NCBI RefSeq assembly: GCF_003113895.1
Contig: NZ_BDUD01000001.1
Span: 5,131,530-5,195,529 of the forward strand
Source of the DNA: Nostoc commune NIES-4072
GTDB lineage: Bacteria > Cyanobacteriota > Cyanobacteriia > Cyanobacteriales > Nostocaceae
Direction: 5' to 3'
DNA: 64,000 nt
Made by a program: the position numbers and the translations under genes. Shown here piece after piece: positions 62,284 to 64,000 of the stretch. The notes under the pieces were generated by a model. It saw only the letters and a list, made by a program, of their open reading frames with translations. It was not told the DNA's origin and did no database searches. Position 1 is the first letter of the stretch. The number at the start of each line of letters is the position of its first letter.

Positions 62284-64000
62284 ATGCTTATGGCTATAAA
62301 AACTAGGGTTTTTGGTGCGAATTCTGTAAAAGTTAAAAAGCAAAAGCAGCCAGGGAATTGGCAGAAAACCACACTTGCTCAGTTTTTAGGCTTGTCTTTG
62401 TACTTCCTAATAGCTCTGCTATGCATTCTTAGTTCACCCGTGCTGGCAAAAGTTTCTAGCTCAATTAATTTATCATCTCAACCACCAATTCACAATCTTA
62501 CGTCGCTGGCTGTGGTCGCTGACCCAGCCTCATTAGTAGAGCAAGGCAAAGTTTTATACAATAACGGAAACTTTACCAAGGCGGTAGAAGTGTTACAACA
62601 GGCTGTCCAAGTATATAAGCAGCAAGGGGAGAGGATCAGACTGGCAGCAACACTGAGTAATCTTTCTTTAGCTTACCAACAACTCGGTGCATGGGATCAG
62701 GCACAGCAGGCAATTACAGAGAGCTTAAATTTGCTCAAAGTACAGGATGAAAACCAAAATCTGCAAATATTTGCCCAATCACTGGATATTCAAGGTCGTC
62801 TCCAACTGACAATGGGACAGGCGGAGGCGGCTTTAGCAACTTGGCAGCAGACAGAAAAAATTTACAGGCAAGCAAATAATCAAAACGGCGTGGTGCGATC
62901 GCTAATCAATCAAGCACAGGCGTGGCAAACCCAAGGATTTTACCCTCGCGCTCTCAAAACACTCGATCATGTTAGTCAGACTTTAAAATCTCAGCCAGAC
63001 TCTATAGAAAAGACAGTGAGTTTGCGATCGCTCGGTGATGCGCTTTTAGTAGTGGGCGATTTGGAAAAGTCACATCAGGCGCTAGAAGAAAGTCTGACGA
63101 TTGCTCGAAATCTGCAATCAAGCGTTGATATTGGGGCCAGTCTGTTCAGCTTGGGGAATAATGCTCTTAAACAACAAGACAAACCAAAGGCGATCGCTTA
63201 TTATCAACAAACAGTTGCAGCATCTCCCTCACCCATTACAAAAGTCCAAGCGCAACTAAATTACTTAAGAATACTCATTGAAGATCAACGAGCCGCAGAG
63301 ATTCAAGCTCTCTTGCCGTTGATTAAGTCCCAAATCGACCAACTCCCCCTCAGCCGTGCGAGTATTTACGCCCAAGTAAACTTTTCTCAAAGTCTAGCAA
63401 AAGTCAAAAGTGACATATTGCACGCATCCAGTCAGAATTACTACAAAGCATCCAGTAACCAAGACTCAGCAGTATTACTCGCCAGCGCCATCCAGCAATC
63501 CCGTAGTTTAGGGGACAAGCAAGCAGAAGCCTATGCACTAAAGAGTTTAGGGGGCTTGTACGAAGAAACCAAACAGTGGCCAGAAGCGCAAGAGCTTACC
63601 CGGCAAGGATTAGCGTTGGCACAGAGCAGCAATGCACCAGAAATTACCTATACCTTAGAGTGGCAATTAGGTAGATTGCTGTGGGCACAAAAAGATATTA
63701 ATGGTGCGATCGCAGCTTATGATGCTGCTGTGGCCACTCTCCAGTCTCTTCGCAGAGATTTAGTAGCCAATAAAGACGTAGTAAACCAAGATGTACAATT
63801 CAACTTCCGGGACAGCGTGGAACCCGTCTACCGAGAGTCAGTAGAGTTACTGCTGAAATCCCAAGCAGGAAAATCACCAGATGAAAAAATATTAGAGAAA
63901 GCACGAGAGCGCATTGAAGCACTCCAAATAGCAGAATTGAACAATTTCTTCCAGCAAGCTTGCTTACAAGGTCAGAGAGTATCCCTCGATCAAGTGGTAG
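62284..64000 (+). CDS. Secreted TPR protein, probably with CHAT domain (cut by the window end)
   Basis: The frame is open from the ATG at 62284 (another at 62290) to the window end, 572 codons so far. A signal peptide or anchor lies at about 37-60 (FLGLSLYFLIALLCILSSPVLA), preceded by a basic tail. From about residue 80, TPR units follow (ASLVEQGKVLYNNGNFTKAVEVL, AATLSNLSLAYQQLGAWDQA, LLVVGDLEKSHQALEESL, EAYALKSLGGLYEETKQWPEA). The last visible part, ERIEALQIAELNNFFQQACL, is the segment that leads into a CHAT (caspase-like) domain in cyanobacterial TPR-CHAT proteins. The CHAT part itself is beyond the window. Role unknown. Confidence 0.82.
   Translation, partial: MLMAIKTRVFGANSVKVKKQKQPGNWQKTTLAQFLGLSLYFLIALLCILSSPVLAKVSSSINLSSQPPIHNLTSLAVVADPASLVEQGKVLYNNGNFTKAVEVLQQAVQVYKQQGERIRLAATLSNLSLAYQQLGAWDQAQQAITESLNLLKVQDENQNLQIFAQSLDIQGRLQLTMGQAEAALATWQQTEKIYRQANNQNGVVRSLINQAQAWQTQGFYPRALKTLDHVSQTLKSQPDSIEKTVSLRSLGDALLVVGDLEKSHQALEESLTIARNLQSSVDIGASLFSLGNNALKQQDKPKAIAYYQQTVAASPSPITKVQAQLNYLRILIEDQRAAEIQALLPLIKSQIDQLPLSRASIYAQVNFSQSLAKVKSDILHASSQNYYKASSNQDSAVLLASAIQQSRSLGDKQAEAYALKSLGGLYEETKQWPEAQELTRQGLALAQSSNAPEITYTLEWQLGRLLWAQKDINGAIAAYDAAVATLQSLRRDLVANKDVVNQDVQFNFRDSVEPVYRESVELLLKSQAGKSPDEKILEKARERIEALQIAELNNFFQQACLQGQRVSLDQVV

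Noticed and set aside
1..64000. tRNA, rRNA or tmRNA genes
   Set aside because: No cloverleaf with T-loop consensus and no rRNA or tmRNA signature was found by eye; a covariance-model scan would be decisive.

Overview
The window reads as chromosomal DNA of a filamentous, heterocyst-type cyanobacterium (Nostoc/Anabaena group). Signs are frequent HIP1 octamers (GCGATCGC), heptanucleotide tandem repeats (TGACTAA and CCCCAAT classes), small dispersed hairpin repeats, and photosynthetic or carotenoid genes (bciB, cruF, a CRTISO-like oxidoreductase, ldpA, a probable psb35). No rRNA, tRNA, CRISPR array or intact insertion sequence was recognised.

Layout. 0-13 kb: a desaturase remnant, cruF, an HTH-NACHT NTPase, then housekeeping genes (ruvC, a YvcK/CofD-like gene, tsaE, a patatin lipase, pyrC, lepB, a MOSC protein). 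13.7-27.4 kb: five signalling genes in two converging groups: a dCache-PAS hybrid kinase, a REC-GGDEF-EAL protein and a REC kinase on the plus strand, and a nine-PAS HWE-type kinase plus a REC-PAS kinase on the minus strand. 27.6-31.3 kb: ldpA, an AAA-R3H gene and a PD-(D/E)XK-like protein. 31.6-34.7 kb: an eroded zone around bciB with an intact mazEF-like pair and relics of an ABC transporter, a HicB-like gene, a bciB fragment, a PIN toxin and a J-domain. 35.5-42.7 kb: invertase, rsmB, a TerB-like gene, a PSII-assembly-like small protein, a class A PBP and folK. 42.7-51.2 kb: Nudix and a truncated ADP-ribosylglycohydrolase, two SPFH/prohibitin genes, a PEP-CTERM-like protein, the CRTISO-like gene, DUF1824 and an ABC-F ATPase. 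51.2-64 kb: a repeat-rich gap with a 21-bp tandem array, an osmoprotectant ABC operon, a Uma2 gene with a premature stop, a divergent phytochelatin-synthase-like/GGT pair, a heme-oxygenase-like diiron protein, DUF1802, a deleted aldo/keto reductase and the start of a TPR (probably CHAT) protein.

How genes work together. Clear operons are the osmoprotectant transporter (ATPase, permease and binding protein overlap end to start), the two-component pairs with 4-nt ATGA overlaps, and mazEF. The divergent PCS-like and GGT genes probably share glutathione as substrate. Nudix and ADP-ribosylglycohydrolase would have formed an ADP-ribose salvage pair, but the latter is now broken.

The most striking structural theme is the tolerance of repeat DNA inside genes. 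At least eight reading frames carry in-frame, low-complexity or small-dispersed-repeat insertions: two kinases in the same ATPase-domain loop, one kinase receiver domain, ldpA, rsmB, ggt just before its self-cleavage threonine, a PAS linker twice, and the PBP tail. Many intergenic gaps hold the same repeat families, including two near-identical ~92-bp MITE-like elements 3.7 kb apart in opposite orientation.
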